64,000 bases of DNA from Arachnopeziza araneosa (Eukaryota; Ascomycota; Leotiomycetes; Helotiales; Arachnopezizaceae): positions 1 to 64,000 of the forward strand of contig QYAI01000076.1 of assembly GCA_003988855.1 (NCBI GenBank), in the 5' to 3' direction. The notes beneath the pieces were generated by a model, which was given only the letters and a program-made list of their open reading frames with translations, was not told the origin of the DNA and searched no databases. Within the stretch, counting starts at the first letter, position 1. The number at the start of each line of letters is the position of its first letter. This document shows, one piece after another, positions 1-11,109 of the stretch. The position numbers and the translations under genes are program-made.

Positions 1-187
1 CCATTTTGATGGAGTTAAAGAAAGGAAGTGAGGGGCAAAAATCGTGATTTTAGCGGTGTGCATTCGTTAGGGCCGTGCACGTGATAGGGAACACGAGTAA
101 GCTACATCTGACAAAGGCTGACTATCGCTAAATACAGCCAGCGTATTCCCCGCACTGATAGAGAGATTGACTGCGTGAAGTTCCACG
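1..187. other. Upstream flank of the oxidoreductase pseudogene
   Basis: Non-coding by inspection. It leads into the broken oxidoreductase that starts at 188. I see no clear TATA box or repeat. Confidence 0.4.
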
Positions 188-1552
188 ATGTCTAATCCGG
201 GCAAATGTTTCATTATCGGCCATGGTATTATGGGCCTAGCGTCATCTATCGGAGCAAAGAGTATTCACGACCAAGTGATTACCTTCGGCGACTTGAAGAA
301 CTGCGCTGGAAGCTACACACCTCTAGGATTATTCGAACCGACTACACTAACTCCAAGTTTTCTCAATATGCCGCCAGATCCTTAGAGTTGTGGATGAAGC
401 ACTATCCCCAATTCGTCAACCCCTGTGGTCGCTATCTCGTTTACAAGCCCGAGTACGCCTACATCTTGGAGGGCATCGATCGTACCCGAGTTGAACATGG
501 CAAAGCCAAATGTACGAGAGTAACAGCGCAGCACGTCATGCGAACTTTTGGCAGCAAGAGAAAATTTGACGATATTTTCGGGCAGGACGCTATCTATGTC
601 TACAGCCCTGAGGATTGCGCTGTGGATTGGGCGGGTTCATGGACTCGAGACGAGAAATGGCAAGGCAACATGCTGTTGAGAGCATAGAGGAGGAAGTAGT
701 GAGTCTAGATACTGGTTTTGGAAGGATTACCCGCATCACGACGAAATCAATGTCCTACAACTTAGGCCAAGAGGACAACGTCATTCTTGCTACAGGGGGC
801 TGGACAGCAAGTAATATGGAACAATGGGGTGTACCAAACTTGGCGGAATCTCATCAGCCGGTAACCGTGGTGATCGTATCATTTGATATCGAGATAAGCG
901 AAGAAGAATTGGCAAATTTTAAGGACATCAGTATCTTTTCCGTTATTGGCTGCAGTAAGTCACCTGCTAACTGTGAGAGAGATTTCAAGCTAATTTTCTG
1001 GCAGTTGAGCTTGTTCCGCCGGTGAAGGTGAAAGGTAAAAACATATTGAAGGCTACATGGATCGAGCACAAATTTCAAGAGAAGGGAAGTGGTCTGCTGT
1101 CGGATCCTGGAATCCTTGCCGGAAGTGCTATCATGAGAATTGCAACATGTCGCGTCAAGGAATATCTTCAAAATGTGCTCTCCCAACTTGGTGATGTGGA
1201 TGTTATAGGTCGGCCTCAATTGTAAGTCGCACACCTACCTTGCTATGTGATTAACTAACTTTATGAATAGTGATAGCTTAAGCAGCGAGGGGGTGCCTAT
1301 CATTGACTGGCACCCGAATATTCATAATTTGTTCTTGACTATGAATGGCAATCTGACTTGTGCTAAGTTTGGGCCTTTGCTGGACCAACTCGTAGTGAAC
1401 AGGCTGTTACGACAACCTGATTTTCCACTAGAAGATGGTGGTAAGGGAACACAAGCACACGCACAACCTGCTCTTATGACTGATAAATCGTTTCACAACA
1501 TGGAGGAGCTAGCAAAAGTGGAATGGGAAACTTTTACGAGCACCAGAGTGTA
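188..1552 (+). pseudogene. Broken FAD-dependent oxidoreductase (DAO / sarcosine-oxidase-like)
   Basis: Remnant of a D-amino-acid-oxidase-fold flavoenzyme of the sarcosine/saccharopine oxidase type, which oxidises secondary amines. The N-terminus holds a Rossmann-type glycine motif (IIGHGIMG). Further on, RIIRTDYTNSKFSQYAARSLELW-type sequence matches the region after the FAD motif. The end (DSLSSEGVPIIDWHPN, then CAKFGPLLDQLV) matches the family's C-terminal FAD-contact region. Two introns are believable: 955-1004 and 1222-1270, both gtaagt donors. Two breaks are not introns: the frame changes near 290 and again near 680 with no splice sites to explain them. The first Met frame stops after about 65 codons. 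I infer a once functional gene that has lost its frame. Sequencing indels could give the same picture. Confidence 0.75.
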
Positions 1553-2131
1553 GAGAAACACTGAGCGCCACGTAAAATAGCCCAAAAATGTTTTTTTAAT
1601 GTTTTAACCGCTTCCGTCTTTGGAACTTGAGGTGTTCGCTCTTCTGGATTAATACAATCTGCTTATATGTCGATCGACACCAAAGGAAGTAACACAGGAT
1701 CTTGGGTTAGGACCTCGGTTTTCGGGGAGGTTTTTGATCAATCCGCTGCTTTTTGTTCGCCCTCGCGCCGCCTTACCTCTTTTCTCGACCCCAATATCTT
1801 AGCAGCAATAGGTACTAGGGGTTGAGATTCAGACTCGAGGTTTAAAGCAAAGTAATCGTGAAAAGGAAGAAAGAGCAAAGCCCTGATCACGCTAATAAGT
1901 CAGCTGGATTTAGCTCAGGTGGTCCTGGCAGTAATGATTTGGGGAATGGAAACCCCTGATACGACCCCTGGCCACATTTGATCCCTCCCATTTTCTGCAG
2001 AACCCCAGTTTCTTTTTTACTTCCTAGCTTTGACCTATTATTTTTGCATCTCCCATGACCTGCCGATAGGTGAGCCTTCACAGTAGACATTTGTGCAGAT
2101 TTTAACGGATTCAGTCTATGTTCTCGAGTTT
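1553..2131. other. Intergenic, convergent 3' ends
   Basis: Lies between the ends of the oxidoreductase pseudogene (plus) and the DUF3176 gene (minus). I see no gene, only shadow reading frames. It should hold the terminators of both flanking genes. Confidence 0.4.
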
Positions 2132-4184
2132 TCAGTTCATCTTCTCCAACCGCCACTTCTCATCATGCGCTACTAATCGCACACTCATTTCTTCAATCTC
2201 CGACTTGAGTGTTTTTATTGAAGCGTCAATGCCTCTTTCTTCTTGGCAACATAGCAATGCCAATGCCGATGACTTCCATATAGGTGCTCGTCTTGTACTC
2301 ATGATTGTGGAGAAAAGGACCACAGTTACCAACAGCCAAAGAAGTAGAGGGGCAATAAGCCAGACATAGTTAATATGGATATATGGCTGCTCTTGCCACG
2401 CTGTTCCTTGGAATATTTTGGCCCCAAAATCTGGAGATGTGCGTAATCTGTACTTGTATTAGTATATGAATCGAGTACTAGCATATGTACACAGCTATGG
2501 GACGTACGCGTTATTGATTGCACCTGTCACATTAGTCACTACACTTTGAAAACGCGCCATTGAACTGTCAAGGTCTTCTGAGTTGTTCAAGGTGGGACCC
2601 CATAAGGCTTCGGCGATTGCCATTGTGCCTTCTGTATATCCTTCAATATTGTTACCGCTGCCCACATCCGCGATTGATACAGCACCACTAAATATTTCAG
2701 TGCCTAGAGATGTTGCTAGTATCACAGTGTCATCGAAGCTGGCTGTGTAATTCTCTGGATCCCCTTCGAGCTGAGTCCAAATCACATCATTCCATTCGGG
2801 CTTGCTGAGGTATTCATTCAGCGTGGTTGAGAAGCCGCTCCACTCTGTAGCAGTATGAGTGCCTAGACTTATCGTCTCTGTTGAGCCATTACTGACGCTT
2901 GTCTGTAACGTCTCTAGGCATAGACTTATAGAGGATCTTAGAGCGATGAAAGTAGTATTGTCGCAATAGTATGGTTCGGCCGGCGATGCTACTACGTCAT
3001 CAACATTTATCTTGCTCAGATATATAGCGAAAATTTCGACAAGCTGAAAATTATCGGTAGTGGCATTGAATAAATGTGCAGTTCTGTTTTTCTTTGCATT
3101 GTTGATAATCGACGGTGAATAATCAACAATTGAATATATGCCAGTGTTGTTGATTGGGTACGTGAAGCCTGTAATTGAGTTGGCTTGGAGTGTATCGGTC
3201 GTTACGTTACAGACCGGAAGATAAGGAAGGTTGGGCCATGGCATGTTGTAGGGTGTTTTCTGAATAGTCGACGAGATATCTTCTACTGGGGTGGAGCAAA
3301 GAGCTAACGTGGTGTAAGGCTCCCATGTACAGTTGATAGTCGGGCAAGATCCTATGACTCCTGACAAATCATTATTGTTGTTGTTGCTGAGACCGCTTAG
3401 CATTGCAATATTCAACTCTGCGGGCTGGCTAATGATCTCATTATCCGTAATTGCGTTTCCGAAGGTGAGGTTAGTTGCCCTGCCTATGAGAGGCTGTGGT
3501 TGAGGCTCAGTCACTTCCCAGCGGAGCTTGTCTAGTCTCAAAGCTTGCTGAACGAAAGGCTGAAATCCTAACATGAGAATTATGGTCACAGCACCGACTG
3601 ATGCTATTGGTCTAAATGCCTGTTAGCTTGGCTCAACATGGAGTGATAGAAATTATTTACGCTTTACCACGAAATTTCCACAAGAATTGTAGACTTCCTT
3701 GTGGACCTCTTGTTGCACTGTCGAAAACGTCCATGTCTTTCAAAGGATATTGACTGTCTTGATAATGCACCCACTTCATCTGGCCAATCGAAGTTGTCAC
3801 GGATACCAGTAGAGCAGATACTGCCACCTGAGCGAGTACAGCTATAATAGTATTGAGGCCTATGCTAGACTTCCAGTGATTGAGAAGCTTGCCATTATAG
3901 GATACCAGCAAAGCAACAATTGCTGCCACAGATATTGTCCCGATGAGCCATGTGAGCAATTCCCATTGCCAGTGATTGATAATCTCCAACCAAACGCGTA
4001 GCTTTGCTAGCATGGCATTGTGTTTGGCATTGTGTTTTCGTGTGGATGATGGCCGAGTGTGCTTCCGCTCGCTTAAAGGCACTGATGATCCCGAGTTGCC
4101 CATAAGGCCATTGCATTCTTCCTTGGGAATAGGTACGGTAAGCACAGGAGTATTAGACATTTGAAAATTTTGATTCGCGTCCAT
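2132..4184 (-). CDS. DUF3176-family membrane protein
   Basis: Three exons: 4184-3661, 3611-2508 and 2447-2132. Introns are 3612-3660 (gtaaat donor) and 2448-2507 (gtacgt donor). This gives about 650 residues. The N-terminal part holds the DUF3176 core: two hydrophobic helices around LLTWLIGTISVAAIVALLV and an amphipathic stretch WKSSIGLNTIIAVLAQVAV followed by SIGQMKWVHY. A long extracellular-type middle has many N-x-S/T sites and several cysteines. It ends with the conserved TAWQEQ motif, one more membrane helix (WLIAPLLLWLLVTVVLF) and a short cytosolic tail. The reading frame opens earlier only with a TTG, so the ATG at 4184 was taken as start. The family is common in Pezizomycotina and its role is unknown. 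The copy looks intact. Confidence 0.85.
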
Positions 4185-4654
4185 CTTAATAGTGAAGGAG
4201 ATTGATGCCCTCGAGGTTAGATAGGACCAACATGCAGATAGAATGCGATAGAGGCCAGCCTTGGGGATTGAAAAGAAAGTATTTCGAGGCGGAAAGATAA
4301 AGCCCAACCACTTAGATATTAATAGCTCGCAGGCGGGGCTTAGGTGGGCAAGTAGTCTTTTCTAAGCTGTGTGGCTGCGGCAAAGTGCAGATCTAACTCT
4401 AGACTAGCCCTTTCAGGGCGAGTCTTTGACCCACAAACTCCTCCACAGCACCAAGATCATTTGGAGAGGGATCTTATCGTTACAATGCTCTTGCCGGTAA
4501 TATTGTCACTTTGTGAAGATCTCCATGGATAAGAGCCAATTAAAGCTCTCAAAAGGACGCATACAAAATCTGATTGACTGCTACACGGGTGGCAAAGTGC
4601 CAAAATTACCGGGCCAGAGGCGGAGCGGGCAGAGGCGGAGGTGGCGCAGCGTAT
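4185..4654. other. Intergenic upstream of the DUF3176 gene
   Basis: No gene seen. It contains the promoter of the minus-strand DUF3176 gene and ends at the left inverted repeat of the 820-bp element. Confidence 0.4.
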
Positions 4655-5474
4655 TATCCCCTCCGCTGGCAAGAAATGCCCACACTAGCAGGACTACAGT
4701 ACTCGGACATTGAAATTAGCCCGAACACCATTTTACAGCCAAACCTCACTATTTGACCTCAAAACAAAACCACTACCCCACCACCATAAATAAAATCGCG
4801 ATCGGCAATCCTCTTAAATCGAACTAGTCCTTTCATCCTACCAATTCAGAATTAAATATAAAAGTCGTCTTTGTATATTTATTGACCAAGTTTTGTGGCC
4901 GTTCTGCAATTTCAGCCATTTCACACCAAAATTCGGCCAAAAAAATCAAGAAAAAGGAAGCTCAGTGTAAGAAAGTCCGCATCTCAATGTGATTTGAATA
5001 TAATTTTGAAATGAGTTGAAAATATGAAATTTGTCACGAATCTAAGACCTCCCATTCGTGATCACGTGCCAAGAGCCAGCCTTGCAAGGCTGAAGCCAGG
5101 CCACCAGGCAGACTAGCGCGTCTGGGGTAGTAGAATGGTCTAAAATAGAGCCTTCAACTTTCTTTCCAAGCCTTTGATTTGGCCTCGTGACAAAATTGAA
5201 CCTTCGGTTCTACTCAGATATCATCTTTTATACTCGCACCAGGTGTAGTTCTATTGATATCGTGCAGTATAAAGTGGGCTAAATAGCTGTTTTTGGTGGG
5301 GTTTTAGCCGACGGGCTAATTTCAATGTCCCCTTAGTGTACGCTATATGAGTAGTCGCTAAATCTACAGCGCCAGAGTCGCTAAAGTGAGTAATATTAGT
5401 GGACTACAGTGTGTCTCCTTTAGCGACTTTAGCGTACTTGCTAGCGTAGGCATTTCTTGCCAGCGGAGGGGATA
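4655..5474. mobile_element. Non-autonomous inverted-repeat element (MITE-like), 820 bp
   Basis: The two ends are inverted repeats of about 37 bp (4655-4691 and 5438-5474), sharing CCCCTCCGCTGGCAAGAAAT and continuing through GCC-AC-CTAGCA with few mismatches. A second inverted pair lies inside: ACATTGAAATTAGCCC at 4708-4723 against its complement at 5313-5328. Both ends read TA followed by TCCCC (or the complement), as expected for a TA target-site duplication of Tc1/mariner or pogo type. No transposase frame is present inside. The right part carries short repeats around TAGTCGCTAAA and AGCGACTTTAGCG. I infer a non-autonomous DNA transposon; its autonomous partner is not in this window. Confidence 0.75.
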
Positions 5475-5754
5475 AAATGCAAGCGGAATTGGTTACAAGG
5501 GAAAGAGATCTCAATTCAAAGTAAGTTAATATTATAGCAACCAGTTTTTAATCCGACATTGTAGATCGCGTGCCCTGACTCTAAGATGCTACCTTTGTCG
5601 TTTTAGCGTAATCGTCTATGATTTTTTGATATGCGTCGCAACTATGGTATTTGAATTATATCTATGCTCCGATCGAGCCTTGAGCCTCGAGCCTTACTTT
5701 ATAGCCTGAAATTTGATTAGCACCTTGTATTTTGTGAGAGTTGCTATGCGACAA

Positions 5755-6581
5755 AAATCCGCCCACGATCATACCACAGACATGAGGGATAAGAAATATC
5801 CGTTCCTTGGAGTAGCACAAGAATTCGGACCCTGTGTACTTCGAATTGATCCTAAGTATACTATTGAGGCCAACGAGGTGCTTACCGCAACTTCACAATA
5901 TCTAAAAGAGAGAAAGTCGCTGGATATAATGAGTGTTCCTCGCGTCTCCAAGCCCTCGGATTTCAGCTAACTTCCTTCTTGGGTTGCTGACTGGAGTGTT
6001 TCAGACTTCGCTCTAACGTTTCAATTCATGAAGGACTCGGAGAAATATGCGTTCGACTTCCAAGCTACTCCGAATTGGTGTGTATTCATGCCACAATTCC
6101 AGTATTCCTCTAGAAACAGTGCCCAATGCTTGATGATGGAAGTTGTTGTCGAGAGCGATGAAATCGAGACACAGGTGAGGTTGCTTGCACGCGTTGTCAC
6201 GTACTGAGTAATTTGAAGAGAATAAATGAGTATAAGGCGACACTCGCGTAGTAGTTTCAGGCTTATTTATCGTAGATGTGGCCAGCGAGGTTAGTAATGG
6301 CATAGCTCTAGACCACTCCCTCATTTATCCCGCGGTTTTGGTCTGAAACCGATACCTCTGACAAATCCTTCAACTCTGGATCTTCCGAGCCGGAAATCAG
6401 AGCAGCTGCGTTGGCTGTTGGTAATGCGATATCGACTACTCTGTCGCCTAGCGTGCAAGCTAATTTCAAGGGGTTTACGTTTGTTGATGAGAGAGAAATT
6501 AATGAGCTGATGAATGATTTTTATGATAGTGGGCCAAAAGAGGGAGAGGATGGAAGGGATAGTGAGATCTGGCGGCAATAA
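5755..6581 (+). pseudogene. HET-domain (heterokaryon incompatibility) gene remnant
   Basis: Middle and C-terminal part of a HET-family protein, which normally triggers cell death on fusion of unlike hyphae. Codons from about 5758 give the HET-typical segment DKKYPFLGVAQEFG, then DPKYTIEANEVLTAT and LKERKSLDIMS. A TAA at 5968-5970 interrupts it. Directly after the stop, in the same frame, is LPSWVADWSV, matching the LPSWVPDW motif of intact relatives such as the one at 26127. That frame stays open to about 6207. A C-terminal piece (SSEPEIRAAALAVGNAIS) continues in another frame to the TAA at 6581, so there is a frameshift or an unrecognised intron between about 6207 and 6320. The HET N-terminus (SYVWG, WIDAICINQ) is absent. 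A dead fragment, not a working gene. Confidence 0.75.
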
Positions 6582-6939
6582 ATTTGGTGAGTTAAACGGG
6601 TTCGACGGTGCTCAGTCCTATATATAATCTCAAGTAGATCAATCCGAACCGGATAAACAAAGGTCTTAGCGACGGCTCTCTTTGATCATTCTAACTACAC
6701 GCGAATAGGTGTGGGTGTCAATAATGATAGTAATTGGCTACTTTCGCGACAACAGAAGTCGTAACCGCTTTGCACTTTATCACAAGCATTAACGAAGGAG
6801 GCTTTTCGGTATCTAAACTATACAGACTGCAGTGGCTAATTTCTAGATTTTCCTGTCCTCGCAGGACCATTCAACTTTAGCTATCGCTAAGTTAAGGGCA
6901 AAATCACGTGAAAAGGAGAACGTCCTTCTCGTTGTCACA

Positions 6940-6962
6940 GTCACGGGGGACTAACCCGTGAC
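6940..6962. repeat. Short perfect inverted repeat
   Basis: GTCACGGG and CCCGTGAC pair perfectly over 8 bp around a 7-base spacer. There is no adjoining gene end, so a terminator role is not supported. It may be a protein-binding palindrome or chance. Confidence 0.35.
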
Positions 6963-8614
6963 AATAGTAATATGAAAATCCACAAGCAAAGTCGGAATAG
7001 CGGGTAAAGGAGAAGAGTGGCAGGAAAGAGGGAGGCATGGAGGGCACATTTTCCTTAGATAGACCTAGCGCAACGCCATGTTGCGTGATGAATCTGCCTT
7101 AAGATTGAAAAGAGTTATTTTGGGGGGGAAGGACCTGTTTAGGTTCCTTGGGAACCGACTTGGTCCCCTTGAACATGGTCGTGTAGAGTTGACAACTTTC
7201 ACGCGGTAGAGCCGAGTAGGAGGTAAATCATGATTAGTCACTAGAAACGAGAGCAGTAACGTGACTGAGCAACCTGAGCAGAGACTGAGGCCGAGCCTGA
7301 GTAGCGCCTTAGTAGAGCGGCGATGCTGGCTAACCGTGTTGGAGCAGGAAAGGCAAAATTGTCGTCTGGGTTTACCAAACAAAATAAGATCTACATTGTG
7401 CGGCGTTCTTCTCAAGGCACTGAATCATCCTGCAGTACGTCAAGCTTAACTTTGGTAAGATATCCAAAACCAAGTTTTGTTCCGTCAGCCATGTCTGAGC
7501 CACGAAGCTGGATCTATTTTCATGTTTGCGCAGCGGGTTGATCCTTGACGATAAACGGACCGGGCTGCTTACCGTTTACCGTGCAGCCGAACGCCATGCC
7601 AGTCATACAAGCCCTACTGTACCACGGCAACAAATCTCCAATCTGATTAGGCATCGCGATCGAATTGAATCTGATCTACCCGGCGAGCCTTATTTCAACT
7701 CCTCAAGTTCAACACAACAAAACGTTGTAGCGAGTTTGTTTTCGCGCCAGTTTCGCATCAACTTGAGTTGCAAAAAGAATATCCACACAGGGCCACGCCT
7801 TGTATTTGCCAAGAAGTTTGGTAAGGGAACTTGCAAAAGTGAAAAGCATTGTAGGGTTCGTGCAGGTGATGGCAGAGAGGAGAGATGCATCTTAATATTG
7901 AAAGGCATACTTTGGCGTCTCCAGTTCCGGTTTGCGGGACTGGAACAAGGGGGAATGCTTAACCCCTAGCAAGCCACCTTCCAATCGTGGTTACTGAATT
8001 GGATTTGACTCTCTCAGTTTCTCTGCTAGGAACGGAAATGGTGTTGGGTTCGCCATCCTCCATGCCTCATCCTTGTCAGCACAGGCCATTATGTACCTTC
8101 TTTCGATCCGAGATTTGGGCGGCTGGGCCAATGATCAAATTGCTCATCCTGATGTAGGTGCTGACATTCGTATTTACCATCCCTCGTTGTCTTGTCCCGC
8201 TCCCCTCACCTCCGTTTAGCGACACTTGACCGGCATAATGATTGGAGGTAGGTGGAACTAAGATTCTGGATCGCTGGAAACTAACGCTTTCAAGTCTATA
8301 TGTAGACGGGACGTCGAATGTCGGATAGATAAGGATTCTGATCGCTGGTGATCAGAACTTGAGCACCTGAGGAGAAAATACATATTGTATCAAATTTCGT
8401 GCATACACCTCTAATCCTGACTCCAGGATTCACATGTGAAGTCAAAGCCAGAGAAACGAGAAACAGTTACACTTGTTCCAGATTGTTTCTTGGTCGTACA
8501 TCATATTGCAAAGTTTCTGATAATGCAGGGAAAGGATAAAGGTTCCAGCAAGCGCAGCAAGTGCTCTATATTCTGATCCTATCAACGGCAACGCTGCCGA
8601 GATTGTGGGGAATG

Positions 8615-9007
8615 TTAAGATGGTCTTTTATCAAACAAATCCCCCCAAAACCAAGCAATAGCCTGGCCTGCGGTAAAACTCCTTGTATGGGAGATCCAGC
8701 TTCTTACTGACCTTCCAAACCCAAAAATACTTGTTGCCATTGAAAGTTCGGCTCGGATGTGATATACAAGTCCAGACTTAGCGTTCTCAATCAAAACTTT
8801 CTTTCGAGGAAATTTGAATGCTGATGACGAATCACTTCGGACGCTCATGAACAGCTCAGGCATGGCTGCTCGATCCGCCATCCTCTTCGAGTCACCGGTT
8901 TGGATTTTTGCGAAGTTTGAAGGCAATCGATCAACTAGAAAGTAGAAGTCAAGCCACATAGCCGTCTCTCGTGCACTAAGTTCTCTAGACTCGGTAGGCG
9001 AATCCAT
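8615..9007 (-). CDS. Hypothetical 130-residue ORF, unrecognised
   Basis: A single open frame with an ATG start, rich in Ser, Arg and Ala, with a tryptophan-rich C-terminal end (AIAWFWGDLFDK). I recognise no domain, signal peptide or membrane helix. It sits alone in a gene-poor stretch. It could be a small lineage-specific gene, the last exon of something decayed, or chance. Nothing in the context decides. Confidence 0.2.
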   Translation of the reverse strand: MDSPTESRELSARETAMWLDFYFLVDRLPSNFAKIQTGDSKRMADRAAMPELFMSVRSDSSSAFKFPRKKVLIENAKSGLVYHIRAELSMATSIFGFGRSVRSWISHTRSFTAGQAIAWFWGDLFDKRPS

Positions 9008-9810
9008 ATTCAGTTCTGTATTGGAGAGATTCCAAGACTAAGCCTTGGCGGCCATTCTTTGGACAGGTCCTACCTCGGTAAGAGATGGAGGAGAGTTATG
9101 ACAGGCTAGAAGCGAGATGTGAGATGCATTGAATCTATCTGGTATCTCAAGAATTGTTGTTGAGTGAGCTCTGGAAGGTATCCAGAGGTTTCAAATGACT
9201 CGAAGTTGCAAGAGAATCGGGCTCAACTCGATGCTGGCATATCGGAACCAACTTGGAAGACATGTCGAATAGTTGGCGTAAAAAAGACTCCATAGATGTT
9301 TGAAATTTCATTGCCTGTCATCTTGTTTGGCCTGGTCGACCAAGGCGCTCTCTCCTCTTATTTGTAATAACAATGGGTGATCTATCGAATAGCTCGTCAG
9401 AGAATTAGTTTTCTTCATCTCCAAAATTTGACGAGTCCACTTCTATTTCGTTCCGTGCCTATGCAGCCTCTTGTGATATGGCAATAAATGACAAGAACAA
9501 CTTTGATTTCCACCAAAAGCTAACATATTCGCGACTAGACAATTAAAATTACAATATGAACATCTAGCTTTGGAATCGACTCATCTCCGGTACTGTCCGA
9601 TAATTTATAGCTCTTTGAATTACTCTCGAAAGACTAAAACCGGAGGTTACACGGATCGCGAAAACTATCGCCGAGATTACCTAATCAAGATTCTCGAGCT
9701 TTCGACACTTAACTAAGTTAACTCCGAGGCTAATATCATCATCGCCTCCCTCAAAAGACCCTTTCACTTCAATTCCAGATTCCTTGTTCTCGACAACATA
9801 TCATCTCAAG

Positions 9811-10836
9811 ATGGCGTTCACAATGCGAAAACCATTTAAACTGACTGCTACCTTGGCGGTAGCTTCGAAATCAGCTTTCCGATCCCCAGTTGTCCGTTCA
9901 TTCCACGTCCAAAGCAAACCAACGGCGAACTTCTTTACTTCACGGACAACCACGCCGATTAATACTCTTACAAAGGCTCGCAATGCCTTTAGACAATCAA
10001 GAACATATATTCAAGAGCCAGCTGCAGCTCCGGCGGCCGGCGGAAACCTGGGGCAGAAGTTGTTGGTTGGAGGAGCGTTGTTTGGAGGAACCATGATTGC
10101 TTTGAATTTGATGTTCAACCGCGAAACAAGAGAAGATGGCGGTATGCCAATATACGAGCGATCATATTTGAACGATACCTTCATGCATACTGGCTTGGGA
10201 GTCGGCATCATCGGTCTCTCAGCTAGAGCCATGTTCCAGAGCGGCGCGATGTACAGGATGATGGCTACAAGTCCATGGATTGTTATGATTGGTGGTCTTG
10301 GTCTCAGTTTTGCTACCATGATTGGAACTAGATCTACTGCTCCAGAGAATTACGTCCAGAAATACGGTCTTTGGACTGCTTTCAACGCCACCCAAGGTGC
10401 TCTTCTAGCTCCTCTCCTTTTCATGGCTCCTCCTGCTCTCATCGCCCGCGCCGGTCTTTATACAGTCGCCATGATGGGTTCGATCGCTTTTATTGGCGCA
10501 ACTGCTAAGCAAGAGAAATATCTCTACCTCGGTGGACCTCTCCTTGCCGGTGTAGCACTTGTTGCCGTTTCCGGATTCGCACCACTAGTCCTCCCAGCTA
10601 CCGCAGTCCGAACTCTTGCCTTTACTGAGAACATTTGGTTATACGGTGGTCTTGCAGTCTTCGGTGGATTCACACTTTATGATGTTCAGAAAATCCTACA
10701 ACATGCACGCTTGGCTGAGCGAGGATTGATGCAGCGAGATGCCGTCAATGAGAGCATCAGTCTGGAATTGGATTTCTTGAATATCTTCATCCGGATGGTT
10801 CAGATTCTGATGATGCAACAAGGCCGGAGGAAGTAA
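9811..10836 (+). CDS. Mitochondrial Bax-inhibitor-1 family protein (GHITM/TMBIM5-like)
   Basis: Single exon, 341 residues from the ATG at 9811; the longer frame opens only with a TTG. The N-terminus is basic and Ser/Thr-rich (MAFTMRKPFK..., then SFHVQSK), as for a mitochondrial targeting sequence. From about residue 80 there are seven or so hydrophobic segments typical of the BI-1/TMBIM fold, and the conserved late stretch FGGFTLYDVQKILQ followed by SISLELDFLNIFIRMVQIL. Family members of this branch lie in the inner mitochondrial membrane and affect cristae, ion exchange and apoptosis-like death. That role is transferred from animal relatives. The gene is intact, with a coding-like composition and an upstream CT-rich leader. 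Confidence 0.88.
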   Translation: MAFTMRKPFKLTATLAVASKSAFRSPVVRSFHVQSKPTANFFTSRTTTPINTLTKARNAFRQSRTYIQEPAAAPAAGGNLGQKLLVGGALFGGTMIALNLMFNRETREDGGMPIYERSYLNDTFMHTGLGVGIIGLSARAMFQSGAMYRMMATSPWIVMIGGLGLSFATMIGTRSTAPENYVQKYGLWTAFNATQGALLAPLLFMAPPALIARAGLYTVAMMGSIAFIGATAKQEKYLYLGGPLLAGVALVAVSGFAPLVLPATAVRTLAFTENIWLYGGLAVFGGFTLYDVQKILQHARLAERGLMQRDAVNESISLELDFLNIFIRMVQILMMQQGRRK

Positions 10837-11109
10837 GGTGGATTGAGAGAGTGCATTTGGGAAATGGAGTCTGGGTGGGCTATGTATTTGTTAGTCAGAG
10901 GAAGAAAGTCGAAGACTGATAGTCTCCTCTCTTTTGTAATAAAGAAATTACTCAATGTTTACGTGCAACTGATCCTGGTGAAAGAAGTTGGTAATGCTTG
11001 AAAACCCGCGTGATTCTTGTTATTAAATATACATTCTAACTCATCATTTCATCATTGACTGCTGCCCCGGCATCCGGTATCCTCAATTTTCCATTCTCGC
11101 CATTCACTC

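Larger units (their letters stand above)
6582..9810. other. Long gene-poor stretch
   Basis: About 3.2 kb with no convincing gene. Several short open frames on both strands overlap each other (7065-7970) and show no recognisable domain, so they are probably chance. One 130-codon frame at 8615-9007 is listed separately. A short perfect hairpin lies at 6940-6962. The last few hundred bases should carry the promoter and 5' leader of the Bax-inhibitor gene. Confidence 0.4.

Noticed and set aside
7526..7969. Plus-strand frame of 147 codons in gene-poor DNA
   Set aside because: Starts at a non-ATG codon, has no domain and an irregular composition, and overlaps frames on the other strand.
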